DNA of 13,728 bases, taken from NCBI GenBank assembly GCA_041608535.1, contig JBFISM010000100.1:1-13728 (forward strand). The letters run 5' to 3'. A model generated the notes under the pieces. The model was not told where the DNA came from, ran no database searches, and worked only from the letters and a program-made list of their open reading frames with translations. The DNA comes from JBFISM01 sp041608535 (GTDB lineage: Bacteria; Actinomycetota; Acidimicrobiia; Spongiisociales; UBA5794). The position numbers were made by a program, and so were the translations under genes. Shown here piece by piece: positions 13,160-13,728 of the stretch (positions are counted from its first letter, which is position 1; every line of letters starts with the position of its first letter).

Positions 13160-13728
13160 CTACGACCAGCGGTTCACGTTGGGATCCGCCTGGATGGCCC
13201 GGGTCCGGACGGTAAAGGCCGAATCTCCAGACAACACCCCGCCGCGTCCGAAGAGGCGTCCGTACTGCCAGTTGGACAGACCGAGCTCCGGACGGTCGAG
13301 GGCGAACTGACCATCGACCCAGCGAGTGAAGCCGTTGCCGACGAATGGCGAGTCGATCAGGTCGAAGAACCGCTGGTGCTCATCCGGCTCAGCCGAGATC
13401 AGCGAGGCGGCGAATCGAGGGCTCTGCTGGTTGAAGAGGGCAATCGCCTCGTCCACCTCGGACACGATCGTCAAGGTGACCTCGGGACTCTCCTCCCACT
13501 CCCACTCCACGCCGAGCTGATCGTCACCGATCGGCTCCGTCCGGGGTTCGACAACCGCGCCCTCGCTGCGGGTGAGCTCGACGTCGCCAAACCAGTCGTC
13601 GGGGATGAGGTCCATCGTGGCTGCGGTGACATGCAGCTTTGGCGATACGCCGCGTCGCTGTGCCGCGGCATCGAGCGCATCGAGGAACACCGGAACGAGA
13701 TCATCGTCACGGCTGGCGACTATGCAAC
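13160..13728 (-). CDS. proA: Glutamate-5-semialdehyde dehydrogenase (ProA-like), C-terminal part (cut by window edge)
   Basis: About 189 C-terminal residues; the frame is open to the right edge, so the start and the catalytic Cys lie outside. ProA reduces gamma-glutamyl phosphate to glutamate-5-semialdehyde in proline synthesis. The visible part begins CIVASRDDDLVPVFLDAL, which aligns with the stretch just after the catalytic CN..ETLLV motif of ProA. EVDEAIALFNQQSPRFAASL is the conserved VDEAI..N region, and FVGNGFTRWVDGQFALDRPE followed by LGLSNWQYGRLFGRGG corresponds to the VNAS.RF.DG...G...G.S....ARG end of ProA. The C-terminus diverges from classical ProA, so another aldehyde dehydrogenase relative is possible. 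The proA ... nadD-rsfS context supports the call. It is probably the first visible gene of the operon with the AAA-VWA pair. Confidence 0.75.
   Translation of the reverse strand, partial: CIVASRDDDLVPVFLDALDAAAQRRGVSPKLHVTAATMDLIPDDWFGDVELTRSEGAVVEPRTEPIGDDQLGVEWEWEESPEVTLTIVSEVDEAIALFNQQSPRFAASLISAEPDEHQRFFDLIDSPFVGNGFTRWVDGQFALDRPELGLSNWQYGRLFGRGGVLSGDSAFTVRTRAIQADPNVNRWS

Noticed and set aside
1..13728. CRISPR array, insertion sequence, phage or toxin-antitoxin genes
   Set aside because: There are no regularly spaced repeats, transposase or integrase motifs; the only small gene beside a regulator (75 aa) is divergent from it and not in a TA-like pair.

Overview
The window is high-GC chromosomal DNA that reads as an actinobacterium, tentatively class Acidimicrobiia. 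The reasons are strong G/C third-position codon bias, frequent GTG starts, a leucyl-tRNA synthetase of actinobacterial character, and the order proA ... nadD-rsfS ... leuS ... comEA-comEC, which resembles the conserved block of Actinobacteria. The class assignment comes from overall impression and remembered gene order, not from a search.

Most of the window is one housekeeping block on the minus strand. Read in the direction of transcription (from the right end), it starts with the C-terminal part of a ProA-like glutamate-5-semialdehyde dehydrogenase. A tightly coupled MoxR-type AAA+ ATPase and a VWA (CoxE-like) protein follow and end at a large hairpin. Next come a LytM/M23-fold protein that has lost two catalytic histidines, nadD, rsfS and tRNA-Ala(GGC). 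After an interruption, the block resumes with leuS, a small HExxH protein, a CPBP (CAAX) membrane protease, comEA and the start of comEC, which runs off the left edge. Many junctions overlap by 4 bp or are separated by a few bases.

The interruption (about 5.4-9.0 kb) is a mixed-strand accessory block between leuS and tRNA-Ala/rsfS. It holds a VOC-GNAT fusion protein, a 75-aa protein of unknown function divergent from a LysR-type regulator with a strong palindrome between them, a sulfotransferase-like protein, and a probably broken two-helix membrane protein. Two hairpins sit at the convergent ends. The VOC-GNAT and LysR genes each have a TANNNT box 7-8 bases before the start codon and no Shine-Dalgarno sequence, which is the signature of leaderless transcripts.

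Functionally the window combines translation (leuS, tRNA-Ala, ribosome silencing by RsfS), NAD synthesis (nadD), proline synthesis (proA), DNA uptake (comEA/comEC) and an ATPase-VWA pair of unknown client. I found no clear new defence or mobile system, CRISPR array, insertion sequence or phage gene. The best leads are the AAA/VWA pair with its degenerate LytM neighbour, the LytM-fold frame that stays open for about 320 bp across nadD, the VOC-GNAT fusion, and the LysR/75-aa divergent unit.
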